A stretch of 64,000 bases of DNA, taken from contig JANOGW010000006.1 of the NCBI GenBank assembly GCA_031406155.1, positions 1 to 64,000 of the forward strand, written 5' to 3'. This document shows, in pieces, positions 8,617 to 16,732 of the stretch; positions within the stretch are counted from its first letter, which is position 1, and each line of letters starts with the position of its first letter. Below the pieces are notes generated by a model. That model searched no databases and was not told the DNA's origin. It worked only from the letters and a program-made list of their open reading frames with translations. A program made the position numbers and the translations under genes. The stretch comes from JACMNW01 sp031406155 (GTDB taxonomy: Bacteria > Pseudomonadota > Alphaproteobacteria > Rhodobacterales > Rhodobacteraceae).

Positions 8617-9588
8617 TTACTTCACGAACTCAAGCATCGGCTCGGTACCGGCGTCGATCACGTCCTTGGTCAGCACCAGCGTAGGCACATAGACGACGGC
8701 GGGCACCTCTTTGCCTTCGGTGACCAACTTGATGTTCTCGACAGCCTGCTTGCCAACCAGATAAGGCAATTGCGCAACCGACGCTGTCAGGCGGCCTTCC
8801 TTAATCGATTTGACCGCATCCGAATTGCCATCAACGCCGACAATCACCACCTGCGCGCCCTTGTCGGCGGCAAACACGGTTTCCACCGCCCCGAGTGCCA
8901 TACCATCGTTGGCGGCAAATATCGCCAGCAGATCGGGGTGTTTGGTCAATATGTCGTTGGTGATGTTGGCGGCCTTGCCGCGATCCCAGTCGCCCGGCAG
9001 AGAAGCCACGATTTCCAGACCCGGAGCGGTTTTCGCCAGTTGCTCGGCAAAACCACGCGCCCGCTTCTGGCCGGTGATGTTGCCCGACAGCCCCTCGATC
9101 ACCAGAACCGCCCCCTTGGCATCAGCACCCAGACGGCTGACCACGAAATCAGCGCCTTGCGCGCCAGCGGCCTCGTTGTCCGACCCGATCTGGAAGGCGA
9201 TTTTCACGCCAGCCTGTTCGTTGATCGCGGGATCAAGGTTGCCATCCAGATCGACAACCGGAATGCCGGCATCATTGGCCGCCTTCAGGCAAGGCAGCAG
9301 GATGTTGGAGTTGATCGCCGCTGTGATCATCACTGCGGGCTTGCGTTCCAGCATGGTGTTGCACAGGTTCAATTGCGGCTCGGCGGCCTGATCGCTTTCT
9401 GCGGCTTGCAGGTAATACTCGACGCCTGCCGCCTCGGCACCGGCCGCGACACCCTGCTCCATCGCGCCCCAGAACGGGTTCGATAGTGTTTTCATCAGCA
9501 CGCCATAAACCGCCTTGTCTTGGGCATGAGTCACGGCACCGACTGCCAAAAGCGTCGTCGCCAACAAAATGGTCTTCAACTTGATCAT
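8617..9588 (-). CDS. Periplasmic sugar-binding protein (AlsB/RbsB-like)
   Basis: 323 residues starting at ATG 9588 (GGGAGG lies just upstream; a GTG at 9591 is less likely). A signal peptide (MIKLKTILLATTLLAVGAVTHA) precedes a type 1 periplasmic-binding fold. YGVLMKTLSNPFWGAMEQG and the PGDWDRGKA stretch resemble the D-allose/D-ribose-binding proteins more than fructose or xylose types; this is from memory of AlsB, not an alignment run. It delivers the sugar to the downstream permease/ATPase and is first in the operon, facing a divergent dehydrogenase-LacI pair across about 360 bp. Confidence 0.85.
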   Translation of the reverse strand: MIKLKTILLATTLLAVGAVTHAQDKAVYGVLMKTLSNPFWGAMEQGVAAGAEAAGVEYYLQAAESDQAAEPQLNLCNTMLERKPAVMITAAINSNILLPCLKAANDAGIPVVDLDGNLDPAINEQAGVKIAFQIGSDNEAAGAQGADFVVSRLGADAKGAVLVIEGLSGNITGQKRARGFAEQLAKTAPGLEIVASLPGDWDRGKAANITNDILTKHPDLLAIFAANDGMALGAVETVFAADKGAQVVIVGVDGNSDAVKSIKEGRLTASVAQLPYLVGKQAVENIKLVTEGKEVPAVVYVPTLVLTKDVIDAGTEPMLEFVK

Positions 9589-9726
9589 CACGTCCTCCCA
9601 TCAGACTGCGCGCGTTGCCCGCGGTTCACGACAAATCTGCGGCATCAACGCCTTATCCGCATGTCTTGGCAGGCCGGAAAAGTTCGGCCTGTCCTCGGAA
9701 AACATAGCGCTCCGGTGTCGTTTCTG

Positions 9727-9738
9727 TAAACCGATTTA
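9727..9738. promoter_or_regulatory. Candidate LacI-family operator (importer side)
   Basis: TAAACCGATTTA is a near-perfect palindrome with a central CG, the form expected for LacI/GalR-family regulators. It lies about 140 bp upstream of the binding-protein gene in the intergenic region shared with the lacI-type regulator's operon. The half-sites match a second site at 9905-9916 (T-[AG]-AA-n-CG-n-TT-[TC]-A). Regulation of both operons by the LacI-type regulator is inferred. Apart from the two operator-like sites, the 360-bp gap 9589-9949 shows no gene. Confidence 0.45.
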
Positions 9739-9904
9739 ATTGCTGCACTGCAACAGATCGGAAGCGATTGATTCTTGCGAGTTAATCACCGATATTCGAG
9801 GTTTTCGCCGCTTTGCAGCAAATTCTTGCGCCGGATTTTCCGTGGCTTGCGCCGGGAAGTCAGGACGGAAAAACCTGACATTTCTTGACGATTCGAGTAA
9901 ATGG

Positions 9905-9916
9905 TGAAACGGTTCA
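9905..9916. promoter_or_regulatory. Candidate LacI-family operator (dehydrogenase side)
   Basis: TGAAACGGTTCA is close to the generic LacI-family operator TGAAACGTTTCA. It sits 33 bp upstream of the ATG at 9950 and about 15 bp after a -35-like TTGACG (9885-9890), a position where a bound repressor would block transcription. It is the stronger of the two sites. Confidence 0.55.
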
Positions 9917-9949
9917 AGTCATACAGGGACGCCATGTGTGAGGCATTCG

Positions 9950-10972
9950 ATGAAACCACTGATACTTGTAGATCCGCAGCCGCGCAGGATTGACCAGATT
10001 TGCGATGCACCAGCGAGGGCGACACTCGAAAGCCTTGGCGAGGTGGTGATCCACGAAGACGGGCCAATGCCCGACGCGATGATCAATGCCCTGCTGCCGC
10101 GTGCCACCATTGTTATTGGTCAGACTTCGCTGCCGCGCGCCCGGCTGGAGCGCGCGAAGAACCTGCGCGCCATCATCAACGTCGAGACGAATTTCACCGA
10201 TGCAATCGATTACGACTACTGCTTTGAAAAGGGTATCCATGTGCTGACGCCCGCCTCGGCCTTTGCCGACGTGGTGGCAGAATCGACGCTGGGCATGGCG
10301 ATCGATCTGGCGCGTGGCATCACCATGGCCGACCGCGCCTTTCGCCGCGGCAACGAGGCGTACGGGACTGATGGCAACGCAGGTGCGTTTTCGCTGTTCG
10401 GGGCCGTGGTCGGGCTGATTGGATTTGGCGACCTTGCCCGGGCGTTCCACCGTCTGATCGCGCCATTTGGCTGCACGTTCAAGGTGTACGACCCTTGGGT
10501 GCCAGACTACGTGCTGCACCAGCACGGCTGTCACCCCGTCATGCTGGACGAGGTGCTTTCCACCCCGCGCGTCGTTGTGGTGTTTGCCGGGGTTACCAGC
10601 GAAAATCAGGGCTTTCTGGGGCGACGCGAGCTGTCCCTTATCCGTCCCGACGCGGTGTTCTTGTTGATGAGCCGTGCTGCGGTGGTGGATTTTCCGGTGT
10701 TCGTGGACCTGGTACGGGCAGGTCGGTTCCGTGCTGCCACGGATGTCTTCCCCATTGAACCCGTTGCGTCGGATGATCCGGTTCGCCAACTCGAAGGGCT
10801 GCTTTTGTCAGCCCATCGCACGGGCGGCATGCCAGAGGCGCTTTATGATATCGGGCGGCAGACCGTGGCCGATGTCGGGTTGATACTGCGCGGCCTGCCG
10901 CCCGTGGTGTGCCGCAAGGCACTGCGCGAAACGGTTGCGCGGTTTCGCAGCAAACCGGTTGCGATTTCGTGA
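9950..10972 (+). CDS. NAD(P)-dependent D-2-hydroxyacid dehydrogenase
   Basis: 340 residues starting at ATG 9950, with GTGAGG 6 bp upstream. The GTG at 9938 is less likely. The Rossmann motif is VVGLIGFGDLARAF (about residues 147-160). Catalytic residues of the family are visible: Arg in LMSRAAVVD, Glu in FPIEPV and His in SAHRTGG. The enzyme would interconvert a 2-hydroxyacid and a 2-ketoacid; in this context the substrate is probably a sugar acid or a related breakdown product. Its stop overlaps the GTG start of the LacI-type regulator by 4 bp, so the two are co-translated. Exact substrate unknown. Confidence 0.82.
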   Translation: MKPLILVDPQPRRIDQICDAPARATLESLGEVVIHEDGPMPDAMINALLPRATIVIGQTSLPRARLERAKNLRAIINVETNFTDAIDYDYCFEKGIHVLTPASAFADVVAESTLGMAIDLARGITMADRAFRRGNEAYGTDGNAGAFSLFGAVVGLIGFGDLARAFHRLIAPFGCTFKVYDPWVPDYVLHQHGCHPVMLDEVLSTPRVVVVFAGVTSENQGFLGRRELSLIRPDAVFLLMSRAAVVDFPVFVDLVRAGRFRAATDVFPIEPVASDDPVRQLEGLLLSAHRTGGMPEALYDIGRQTVADVGLILRGLPPVVCRKALRETVARFRSKPVAIS

Positions 10973-12054
10973 CCAGGGATAGGCCGTATTCGGGTCGGGC
11001 CCCTACCATTCGTGATGTGGCAGCGCAGGCGGGAGTTTCTACCGCGACGGTTTCCAACGTGCTGAACGCCTCCGGGCGAGCCAGTGCGAAGACCGAAGAG
11101 AAGGTGCTGGCGACGATTGCCGCGCTGAATTTCCGACCCAACGGAAATGCCGCCAGCTTGCGCAACCGGCGCAGCCGCCTGATCGGGTTGATCGTGCCGA
11201 CGATTACCAACGCTTTCTTCGCCCACATGGCCAGCGCGCTGGAAAACCTCGCCGGTGCAAGTGGATATGATATCGTCATTGTGACAAGCGATGAAGACCC
11301 ATCGCGTGAGCGCGAGCGCGTGTTGGCACTGCTGGCGCGGCAGATCGAGGGGCTGATCGTCTACCCGTCGGCTGATACGTCGATAGGGGCGGGCCTCGAC
11401 GCGCGGATGTTGCCGCCGTCGGTGGTGATGGACCGCGGTTTGGGTATCGCCGGCTTTGATACCGTCGGGCTGGACAATGAAGCGGCCGGCCATATGGCCG
11501 GCCGCAGCCTTGCCGAACTGGGCCACCGCGACATTGCTGTGCTGATCCCCGATATCGCACTTGCCGCCAGCCGCGACCGTGCATTGGGTGCCGAACGGGC
11601 GCTGCGCGAGGCGGGGGGCAGGTATGAATGCCGGGTCATTGTTGCGGGCCAGACCATTGACGGCGCGCGCAACGCGCTGGAGCAGGAGTTGCACCGTGAT
11701 CACCGGGTCAGTGCGGTGATTGCTGCCACCAACGTGGCGACGCTGGGGGCGATCAAGGCAATACAAGGGCTGCAACTGGCGATGCCTCGCGACATTTCGC
11801 TGATCGGCTTTGATGACTTCGCGTGGATGACGGCAATGCGTCCCTTTGTCAGCGCCGTGGCGCAGCCGATCGATAGTCTGGCGTCCAGTGCCTGGGATCT
11901 GCTGATGACGCGGATGGCCGAACGCGCCGCAAACGCAGCGACACCGGCAGCCCCACAACGCCTGATCTTCGCGGGCGAGTTGCGACTGCGTGAATCATCA
12001 GGCCGTGTGATGGACACCAAGGGGAGGCAGGCAAGCTTCCCGCACAAAGCCTGA
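10969..12054 (+). CDS. LacI-family transcriptional regulator
   Basis: 361 residues from GTG 10969 (GTGA overlap with the preceding stop). The frame is open further upstream but that part lies inside the dehydrogenase gene. The N-terminal helix-turn-helix and hinge read TIRDVAAQAGVSTATVSNVL, and the C-terminal sugar-binding domain has the usual type 1 PBP fold (LIGLIVPTITNAFFAHMAS; SLIGFDDFAWM). It probably represses its own operon and the divergent sugar importer through the palindromes at 9727 and 9905, released by the imported sugar or a derivative. Confidence 0.88.
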   Translation: MTRDRPYSGRAPTIRDVAAQAGVSTATVSNVLNASGRASAKTEEKVLATIAALNFRPNGNAASLRNRRSRLIGLIVPTITNAFFAHMASALENLAGASGYDIVIVTSDEDPSRERERVLALLARQIEGLIVYPSADTSIGAGLDARMLPPSVVMDRGLGIAGFDTVGLDNEAAGHMAGRSLAELGHRDIAVLIPDIALAASRDRALGAERALREAGGRYECRVIVAGQTIDGARNALEQELHRDHRVSAVIAATNVATLGAIKAIQGLQLAMPRDISLIGFDDFAWMTAMRPFVSAVAQPIDSLASSAWDLLMTRMAERAANAATPAAPQRLIFAGELRLRESSGRVMDTKGRQASFPHKA

Positions 12055-12183
12055 GACGATCGCAAAAGTCCTGTGATCGCGCCCCGCTGGAAATTGAGAG
12101 ACTTCCCCTGTTTATCGCCCAAAGGCCAACCAGTACCCGCTCTTGACGGGTGCCCGGTCGTGTTATGCCAAGCTGTCCCAAGA

Positions 12184-12290
12184 GCCAGAGCAGGGTGATG
12201 GTTGAAAGAAACATCATCCTGTTGTCGTTTCTGAGTGGTCGCATGTTTGATGACGAAAACTGGGAGCCACTTTTCCTTATCACGCTCTGG
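12184..12290 (+). repeat. Dispersed intergenic repeat, copy A (~105 bp)
   Basis: This copy matches the reverse complement of 39886-39991 over its whole length, starting at AGCAGG-TGATG and ending at TTTTCC-TATCACGCTCT, with scattered substitutions. Internal dyads are conserved: a GATG-TT...AAACATC hairpin and a GAGGAAAA/TTTTCCTC-type stem, slightly decayed here. It sits in the 360-bp gap between a LacI-type regulator and the aldolase operon end. The rest of the gap (12055-12183 and 12291-12384) shows no gene. It looks like a non-coding repeat of the short palindromic class. Confidence 0.7.
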
Positions 12291-12384
12291 TCCGACAAAA
12301 ATGGATACCGGATTTGTCGAAAGAAGACCCAATACCAAAAGCAAGCGGCTGCCGCGTCCCTTATCCTGCCCACCAGATGTCAGG

Positions 12385-12408
12385 AATAAACGCCCGGTCG
12401 GCAGGGCG
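12385..12408 (-). terminator. Possible Rho-independent terminator of the mtnK-mtnA-aldolase operon
   Basis: On the minus strand, just beyond the aldolase stop, CGCCC and GGGCG form a short stem around an 8-nt loop, followed by TTTATT. The stem is only 5 bp, so efficiency is uncertain, but position and polarity fit the end of the operon. Confidence 0.4.
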
Positions 12409-12414
12409 GGGTGG

Positions 12415-13071
12415 TCAGCGCCGGTCGTCTTGCAGGCCGTAGCTGGCAAAGCCGGTCCTCGCCTCGGCGAGGTCGGCCGGTGACAGGACATGCCCGCCGC
12501 CGATCTGCAGGACGTGATAGTATTGATGTGCCAGCGCCTCCAGTTCATGCGCAAGCCAGGTGGTGCGCAAAAGGCTGGGGCCGCCCACTATCATGCCGTG
12601 ATTGGCCATCAGGCAGCCCATGCGACCCTCCATCGCCGCCACCACAGCCGCCGACAAGGCAGCGGTGCCGTAGCAGGCATAATCCGCCACGCGGATGTCA
12701 GGCCCGCCGAACGCGGCCATCATGTAATGGATCGCCGGGATCGGTTTGCGCGCGATGGCGACGATGGTCGAAAACGGCGCGTGGGTGTGGACCACGGCAT
12801 TGAACTCGGGGCGGGCGCGCATCAGGTCGCGGTGAAAGCGCCATTCGGTCGAGGGTTTCAGCGGGCCGTCCCAGTGGCCATCGTCGCGGTCAAGCGGCAT
12901 GCGGGCCAGCATCTGGGGTTCCAGCGCCGCGGCCGGAATGCCCGAGGGTGTGATCAGCATTGCCTCGCCGTCACGGGCCGAAAGGTTGCCCGAAGACCCA
13001 CGGTTCAGCCCGCTTGCGTCCAGTTCGCGGGCGCGGGCGATCAGGTCTGTGCGAAGGGCGGCGTCGATCAT
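12415..13071 (-). CDS. Class II aldolase/adducin-family protein, candidate 5-deoxy/5-methylthio-ribulose-1-phosphate aldolase
   Basis: 218 residues. Zinc ligands and catalytic residues of the fuculose-aldolase fold are seen: His-x-His in VVHTHAPF, a later His in ANHGM and the acid in PSTEWRFH. The family includes L-fuculose-1-phosphate aldolase and the MtnB dehydratase. Here the gene follows mtnA by 12 bp and mtnK just before it, the order expected for the DHAP shunt in which Ald2 (DrdA) splits 5-substituted ribulose-1-phosphate into DHAP and a two-carbon aldehyde. No mtnC, mtnD or mtnE is present nearby, which argues against MtnB in a methionine salvage route. The aldolase role is inferred from context. 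Confidence 0.78.
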   Translation of the reverse strand: MIDAALRTDLIARARELDASGLNRGSSGNLSARDGEAMLITPSGIPAAALEPQMLARMPLDRDDGHWDGPLKPSTEWRFHRDLMRARPEFNAVVHTHAPFSTIVAIARKPIPAIHYMMAAFGGPDIRVADYACYGTAALSAAVVAAMEGRMGCLMANHGMIVGGPSLLRTTWLAHELEALAHQYYHVLQIGGGHVLSPADLAEARTGFASYGLQDDRR

Positions 13072-13083
13072 CGGGGCACCTGT

Positions 13084-14166
13084 TCAGCTATGGTCGGGGA
13101 ACAGGGCCGCAAGGCCTGCGGCACTGGCCGGGGCGACGCCGCGTTCGGTGATCAGGCCGGTGATCAGCCGGGCCGGTGTCACGTCGAACGCGGGGTTGGC
13201 TGCAGGCGTGCTTTCCGGGCTGATGCGCAGGCGGGTCACGGTGCCATCGGCCAGTTTGCCCTGAACATAGGACACCTCGTCGCCAGAGCGTTCCTCGATC
13301 GGTATTTCGGCCACCCCGTCCTGCACGCGCCAGTCAATCGTCGGTGAAGGCAGCGCCACGTAGAACGGCACGCCATTGTCATGCGCCGCCAGCGCCTTCA
13401 GATAGGTGCCGATCTTGTTGCAGACATCGCCGCGCGCGGTCGTCCGGTCGGTGCCCACGATCACCATATCCACCCTTCCATGCTGCATCAGATGTCCGCC
13501 CGCATTGTCGACGATCAGCGCATGCGAAATGCCGTTGCCCGCCATTTCCCACGCCGTCAGATGCGCACCCTGATTGCGGGGGCGGGTTTCATCGACCCAG
13601 ACATGCAGCGGGATGCCAGCTGAATGCGCCTTGTAGATCGGGGCGGTGGCGGTGCCCCAATCGACCGTCGCCAGCCACCCTGCGTTACAATGGGTCAGGA
13701 TGTTGACCGGCCCCGCTTTTCGCGCGGCAATCGCGCGGATCAGCGATAGGCCGTGATCGCCGATGGCAGCATTGATCGCCACATCCTCATCGGCAATCGC
13801 ACCCGCACGGGCCATGGCTGCGGCGGCGCGATCCGGCGGCGCAAGTGGCGACAGCAGGCGCGTCATCTCTTCCAGCGCCCAGCGCAGGTTCACCGCCGTG
13901 GGCCGGGTTTCAATCAGGATCGCGTGCGCCTGTGCAAGACCGGCATCGGACGGATCGGCGCGCATCGCGATGGCCATGCCGTATGCCGCCGTTGCCCCGA
14001 TCAGCGGCGCACCCCGCACCCACATGTCGCGGATCGCACTGGCGGCACGGGGCAGTGTGTCAAGCGTCACGACGATGAATTCATGCGGCAGGCGGGTTTG
14101 ATCGATGATCCTGACCACGCCCGCCTCTACCCAGATCGAGCGATAGTGATCCCGGCCTACCTTCAT
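13084..14166 (-). CDS. mtnA: S-methyl-5-thioribose-1-phosphate isomerase (MtnA / DrdI-like)
   Basis: 360 residues of the eIF2B-like isomerase family, which converts 5-methylthioribose-1-phosphate (or 5-deoxyribose-1-phosphate) to the 1-phospho-ribulose form. Motifs: VRGAPLIGATAAYGMA near residue 50, active-site Cys in NILTHCNAGWLATVDWGTA, active-site Asp in VIVGTDRTTARGDVCNKIG. Length is normal for MtnA. Its start overlaps the stop of the upstream kinase by 4 bp. Whether the natural substrate is methylthioribose or deoxyribose phosphate cannot be told from the sequence. Confidence 0.88.
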   Translation of the reverse strand: MKVGRDHYRSIWVEAGVVRIIDQTRLPHEFIVVTLDTLPRAASAIRDMWVRGAPLIGATAAYGMAIAMRADPSDAGLAQAHAILIETRPTAVNLRWALEEMTRLLSPLAPPDRAAAAMARAGAIADEDVAINAAIGDHGLSLIRAIAARKAGPVNILTHCNAGWLATVDWGTATAPIYKAHSAGIPLHVWVDETRPRNQGAHLTAWEMAGNGISHALIVDNAGGHLMQHGRVDMVIVGTDRTTARGDVCNKIGTYLKALAAHDNGVPFYVALPSPTIDWRVQDGVAEIPIEERSGDEVSYVQGKLADGTVTRLRISPESTPAANPAFDVTPARLITGLITERGVAPASAAGLAALFPDHS

Positions 14167-15416
14167 CGTGCAACGCTCCTGTCAATGTCGGTGGCCAAGG
14201 CGGCCAGATCGCCGGGGTACAGTGCGCGTGCTGTGGTTGCAATGATCCGCCCAGCCTCCAGCGCCCGCGCCTCGGCCTGCATCCGGCGGGCGGGGTCGGG
14301 GATGGCTTCAAGGTCTTCGACATGGGCAAGACCAAGGATGCGTCGGTGCATTTCCACCCCGCAAAAGGCCAGCGCATCACGCCAGATACCCTGCAGCACG
14401 CCCGCCAGAGCCGCCTCTGCGCCCGGTGCATCACCGGCATTTTCGAACAGGGCAGGCTCGTACAGGATGCCGGTGCGTTCGGTTTGCCAAAGTTGGCGGA
14501 AGGTGGCCGCGAAGACCTGCCAGACCTCGTCGATCTGGCCAAGGATCCAGGCGCGGTAGGGGTCGCGGTCGCGCGGTGACTGTTCGTGCCCCGACTGTGC
14601 GAAATAAGCCAGCAGCAGGTTGGCTATGAACATCCCCACGTCAAAGCCGAACGGGCCATAGATGGCGAATTCCGGGTCGATGACCTGCGTATCTGTTGCC
14701 GTCACCATCAACGAACCCGAGTGCAGATCGCCATGTACCAGCGTTTCGGTCTTGCACAGGAAGGTGTGTTTCGCTTCTTGTGCGGCGATCCTGAGGGCGC
14801 GGTCGGCGCGCAGGGGGGCAATCCACGGATCAAGACCCGGCGTGTGGCGGTTCAACTTTGCCGCAAAGTAGGGATCGGAAAACACGAGGTTTTCGGTAAC
14901 GTCGGCAAGGGCGTGGTTTTCGGCGAACAAGGCCATTTCCGATCGCAACACCTTGCCCGACAGCGACAACGCAGAGCCGCGAAACAGGCTGCGCGCCAGA
15001 AACGCGCCGACGTGCCGCGCCAGCTGCGGATGTTCCACCCCGCGCACGATGGACTTGCGCAAGATGACGTGCGGCGAAAGGTAGCGCATCACGATCATCG
15101 CCTGCGCCTCGTCGAAATGGTGCACCTCGGGCACCCGGCCCGGGTCACGGGCGGCGTGGCGGGTCAGGGCATTCCATTCAAAGAAGGCGCGGTTCAGTGG
15201 CAGCGGCCAGCTATCCCCCACCAGCCTGACATAAGGCAACGCCTGTTTCACGATCACGCGGCCTTGGGGGCCAGAAACGATGAACACGAGGTTCAGGTTG
15301 CCATCGCCCACTTCGGCCACGCTCCAGTGTGCCGCCTCACCGATGCGGTCGGTCAGGGCGGGCAAACCGCCAAGGCGCGCGGGCAGGCTGGCGGGGGTCA
15401 GGGGGGCGTAAACCAT
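14163..15416 (-). CDS. mtnK: 5-methylthioribose kinase (MtnK / DrdK-like)
   Basis: 417 residues from ATG 15416; the open frame reaches 15533 but GTG/ATG context and family length favour 15416, with GGGTGG upstream. It has an aminoglycoside-phosphotransferase-like kinase fold: VGDGNLNLVFIV (nucleotide loop), IVKQALPYVR (ATP-binding Lys), catalytic LVHGDLHSGSLMV and DPEFAIYGPFGFDVG. It phosphorylates O1 of 5-methylthioribose (or 5-deoxyribose). It is the first enzyme of the operon after the regulator. No MTA nucleosidase gene is seen, so the sugar is probably taken up from outside or made elsewhere. Confidence 0.86.
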   Translation of the reverse strand: MVYAPLTPASLPARLGGLPALTDRIGEAAHWSVAEVGDGNLNLVFIVSGPQGRVIVKQALPYVRLVGDSWPLPLNRAFFEWNALTRHAARDPGRVPEVHHFDEAQAMIVMRYLSPHVILRKSIVRGVEHPQLARHVGAFLARSLFRGSALSLSGKVLRSEMALFAENHALADVTENLVFSDPYFAAKLNRHTPGLDPWIAPLRADRALRIAAQEAKHTFLCKTETLVHGDLHSGSLMVTATDTQVIDPEFAIYGPFGFDVGMFIANLLLAYFAQSGHEQSPRDRDPYRAWILGQIDEVWQVFAATFRQLWQTERTGILYEPALFENAGDAPGAEAALAGVLQGIWRDALAFCGVEMHRRILGLAHVEDLEAIPDPARRMQAEARALEAGRIIATTARALYPGDLAALATDIDRSVAR

Positions 15417-15507
15417 CAGATCGCGCCACCCTGCCGCGCCCTGTGGCGCACGACGGATTCCGTCACAGTCAATTTCCCATCCACCGCTGCCGCCCCCATG
15501 CGTCCGA

Positions 15508-16473
15508 TCATCCGTCGTCCCCCGGCAAGGCAAGCAAGGCCCGCGCTACCCCCTCGTCGGCAATCAGCCGGTTGACGATGCCCGACCGCATCATCGCCAG
15601 CGTCGCCACCGCCTTGCTGGCCCCGGCGGCCAGCAGCGTGACGTCCGTTGCGCGCAGGTCTTCCAGCCCGATGGAAGGCGCGCGGCGGTTCAGGTCGGTA
15701 TCGGCCAGACTGCCGTCGGCCAGAAAGAACTTGCCCGTGCTGTCGGCAACGGCCCCGATCGCCACCAGTTCAGCGGCTTCCTCTGTCGTCAGGATGCCGG
15801 AGGTAGACAGCAGCGCCTTGGGCGAGCAATCCCCCAACGAGATGATCGCGCGCGGGGCGGCACGCGCGGCCAGCAGCGTCTCGCGCACGAGGCGCTGGCG
15901 CAGGACGATGCGGCAGTCTTCCTCGCTGTCGGTCAGGAAAGGGGCGGGCAGGAACATCGCTGACCCGCCGGTTATTGCGGCCAGCCGGGTGCAGACATCG
16001 AATGGGCTGGTTTCCGAAGTGCGCGCCATCGACCCCATCAGTGAGACAAAGCAAAGATCGGGGTTGCGTAGCCCTGTCAGCGCCTGCGCCATCGCGGCCA
16101 TCGTGCGGCCCCAGCCGACGCCGATGGACAAAGGGCCATCCCGGCCGATGCGCGCAATAAATCCGGCACCGATGATCCCTACCGCGCGCCGTGCTGCCGC
16201 CTCGTCCGACGCCTCGCCAGACATCGGGGCGATGCGCACCTCGGTCAGTCCGAACCTGGCGGTCAACTGATCAGCCAGCGCCAGCGTACCGGTCGTCTCA
16301 TGCGCGATGGAGACCCGCACCAGCCCCTGATCACGCGCATCGGCCAACAGCCGCAGGACCTTGAACCGCGAAATGCCCAGACGCTGGCTGACTTGTTCCT
16401 GGCTCATCCCGCCTACGTGGTAAAGCCAGGCCACCTGCACCAGATCATCGGTTTCGCGCATGGGTTGGGACAT
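15508..16473 (-). CDS. SorC/DeoR-family transcriptional regulator with sugar-binding domain
   Basis: 321 residues from ATG 16473, chosen for GAAGG five bases upstream; the frame opens at 16503. The N-terminal helix-turn-helix is GGMSQEQVSQRLGISRFKVL; the rest is the phosphosugar-sensing domain of the SorC family (SIGVGWGRTMAAMAQAL; ISLGDCSPKALLS). Such regulators (LsrR, EryD, SorC) control kinases of the FGGY type and sugar importers. It lies upstream of mtnK and divergent from an FGGY kinase operon, across a region with a perfect inverted repeat, so it probably controls both. Confidence 0.87.
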   Translation of the reverse strand: MSQPMRETDDLVQVAWLYHVGGMSQEQVSQRLGISRFKVLRLLADARDQGLVRVSIAHETTGTLALADQLTARFGLTEVRIAPMSGEASDEAAARRAVGIIGAGFIARIGRDGPLSIGVGWGRTMAAMAQALTGLRNPDLCFVSLMGSMARTSETSPFDVCTRLAAITGGSAMFLPAPFLTDSEEDCRIVLRQRLVRETLLAARAAPRAIISLGDCSPKALLSTSGILTTEEAAELVAIGAVADSTGKFFLADGSLADTDLNRRAPSIGLEDLRATDVTLLAAGASKAVATLAMMRSGIVNRLIADEGVARALLALPGDDG

Positions 16474-16565
16474 GGGGCCTTCACGCCGGAATATCGGCCG
16501 CAAGCCGGCCCTTCTGGCAGAACTATAACCACTTGACCGGGCGCCCCGTCAACGACTATGACAAA

Positions 16566-16582
16566 TGTGCAATGCTTGCACA
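16566..16582. promoter_or_regulatory. Perfect 7-3-7 inverted repeat, candidate SorC-family operator
   Basis: TGTGCAATGCTTGCACA has arms TGTGCAA/TTGCACA with a 3-bp spacer. It lies 93 bp upstream of the sorC-type gene and 151 bp upstream of the FGGY kinase, between divergent operons. No second exact copy was noticed in the window. Assignment to the neighbouring regulator is inferred from location and symmetry. Confidence 0.55.
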
Positions 16583-16616
16583 AATACTGCGACGCGGCAT
16601 TGCATGCGCAGCACAA

Positions 16617-16717
16617 GACGTCGACAGGAATGGACGTCGACAGGACTGGACGTCGACAGGGCTGGGCGGTGACAGGGCTGGGCGGTGACAGAACCGAGTG
16701 GCGACAAAACTGGGCGG
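16617..16717 (+). repeat. 16-bp tandem repeat array, about six and a half units
   Basis: Units of 16 bp begin at 16615 (partial), 16631, 16647, 16663, 16679, 16695 and 16711 (partial). The consensus is TGG-[AG]-CG-[TG]-[CT]-GACAGG-[AG]-C. The first three units carry GTCGAC, the next two GGTGAC, and the sixth is more diverged. The array ends 16 bp before the ATG of the FGGY kinase, so it lies in the leader or promoter of the long operon. Function unknown: reiterated protein sites or replication slippage are both possible. It is not CRISPR (no spacers). Confidence 0.85.
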
Positions 16718-16732
16718 GGGATGCAGCGGGCC

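Noticed and set aside
6821..9588. Assigning fructose specificity (frcBCA) to the first importer
   Set aside because: The single-domain ATPase is FrcA-like, but the binding protein looks closer to allose/ribose types; substrate left open.
12415..15416. Methionine salvage pathway
   Set aside because: Only mtnK and mtnA are present with an aldolase; no enolase-phosphatase, dioxygenase or transaminase genes are nearby. Named as a DHAP-shunt candidate instead.
16617..16717. Tandem array considered as CRISPR
   Set aside because: Units are contiguous 16-mers with no spacers and no cas genes are nearby; recorded as a tandem repeat.
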